Notes under the pieces: model-generated
What the model was told of the DNA's origin: nothing
Databases searched by the model: none
Seen by the model: the letters and a program-made list of their open reading frames with translations, nothing else
Program-made: the position numbers and the translations under genes
Origin: Deltaproteobacteria bacterium
GTDB taxonomy: Bacteria; Desulfobacterota; Desulfobacteria; Desulfobacterales; C00003060
Assembly: GCA_003647435.1 (NCBI GenBank)
Contig: QMMV01000143.1
Location: 1-5,909, forward strand
Direction of reading: 5' to 3'
DNA: 5,909 bases
Shown here: positions 5,847 to 5,909 of the stretch, in pieces
Layout of the letters: every line of letters begins with the position of its first letter
Position numbering within the stretch: the first letter of the stretch is position 1

Positions 5847-5909
5847 TCACTCTCCGCCCGGTTTGCCCGCCGAGACGATGAAGACCGGGTTCAGGGCCTC
5901 GAGCCGGAG
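5847..5909 (-). CDS. cbiT: C-terminus of probable cobalt-precorrin-6B (C15)-methyltransferase, partial
   Basis: The - strand frame entering from the right edge reads LRLEALNPVFIVSAGKPGGE and stops at 5847. The RLEALNPVFIVS segment is typical of the extreme C-terminus of CbiT, or of the CbiT-like half of fused CbiE-CbiT (CobL) proteins. That enzyme methylates C15 and decarboxylates the C12 acetate side chain. Only 20 codons are visible, so CbiT alone cannot be told from a fusion. The 10-bp spacing to cbiF and the same strand place it in the same operon, and its function fits the pathway. Confidence 0.7.
   Translation of the reverse strand, partial: LRLEALNPVFIVSAGKPGGE

Noticed and set aside
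5267..5881. 204-codon open frame on the + strand
   Set aside because: It is antisense to cbiF and the cbiT tail, arginine/proline/glycine-rich, and without family motifs; a shadow frame.

Overview
This window is a cobalamin (vitamin B12) biosynthesis locus of an anaerobic bacterium. It holds seven genes, two of them cut by the window edges, in two convergent blocks. CbiG and CbiH occur together, and CbiG is the hallmark of the oxygen-independent, early-cobalt route. The moderately high GC, dense gene packing and gene content would suit a sulfate-reducing or syntrophic member of the Desulfobacterota or a similar anaerobe. That placement is inference from general character; no taxonomic marker is present.

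Left block, + strand (1-2936): cobS (5' end missing), cobD (threonine-phosphate decarboxylase) and cbiB. These act late. CobD makes (R)-1-amino-2-propanol O-phosphate, CbiB attaches it to adenosylcobyric acid, and CobS joins the GDP-activated cobinamide to the lower-ligand riboside. cobS and cobD overlap by 4 bp (ATGA). A 211-bp gap then separates cobD from cbiB. The gap holds a palindromic TTTCAACAGCCTGCTGAAA motif and a GC hairpin.

Middle (2937-3267): a 331-bp gene-free spacer between the convergent blocks. It has a second copy of the TGTTGAAAAA motif, in opposite orientation to the first, and weak hairpins. I see no convincing gene or classical terminator in it.

Right block, - strand (5909 down to 3268), in transcription order: the tail of a probable cbiT (or the CbiT-like domain of a fused CobL-type protein), cbiF, cbiG and cbiH. 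These are consecutive, tightly packed steps of corrin-ring assembly. CbiH contracts the ring and methylates C17, CbiF methylates C11, CbiG opens the lactone and releases the C20 fragment, and CbiT methylates and decarboxylates later.

All five complete genes look intact and conventional. I found no previously undescribed system. The points worth a second look are the paired repeat motifs in the two spacers bracketing cbiB, the unusual start region of cbiH, and a 13-codon ORF overlapping the cobD stop where a next operon gene might be expected.
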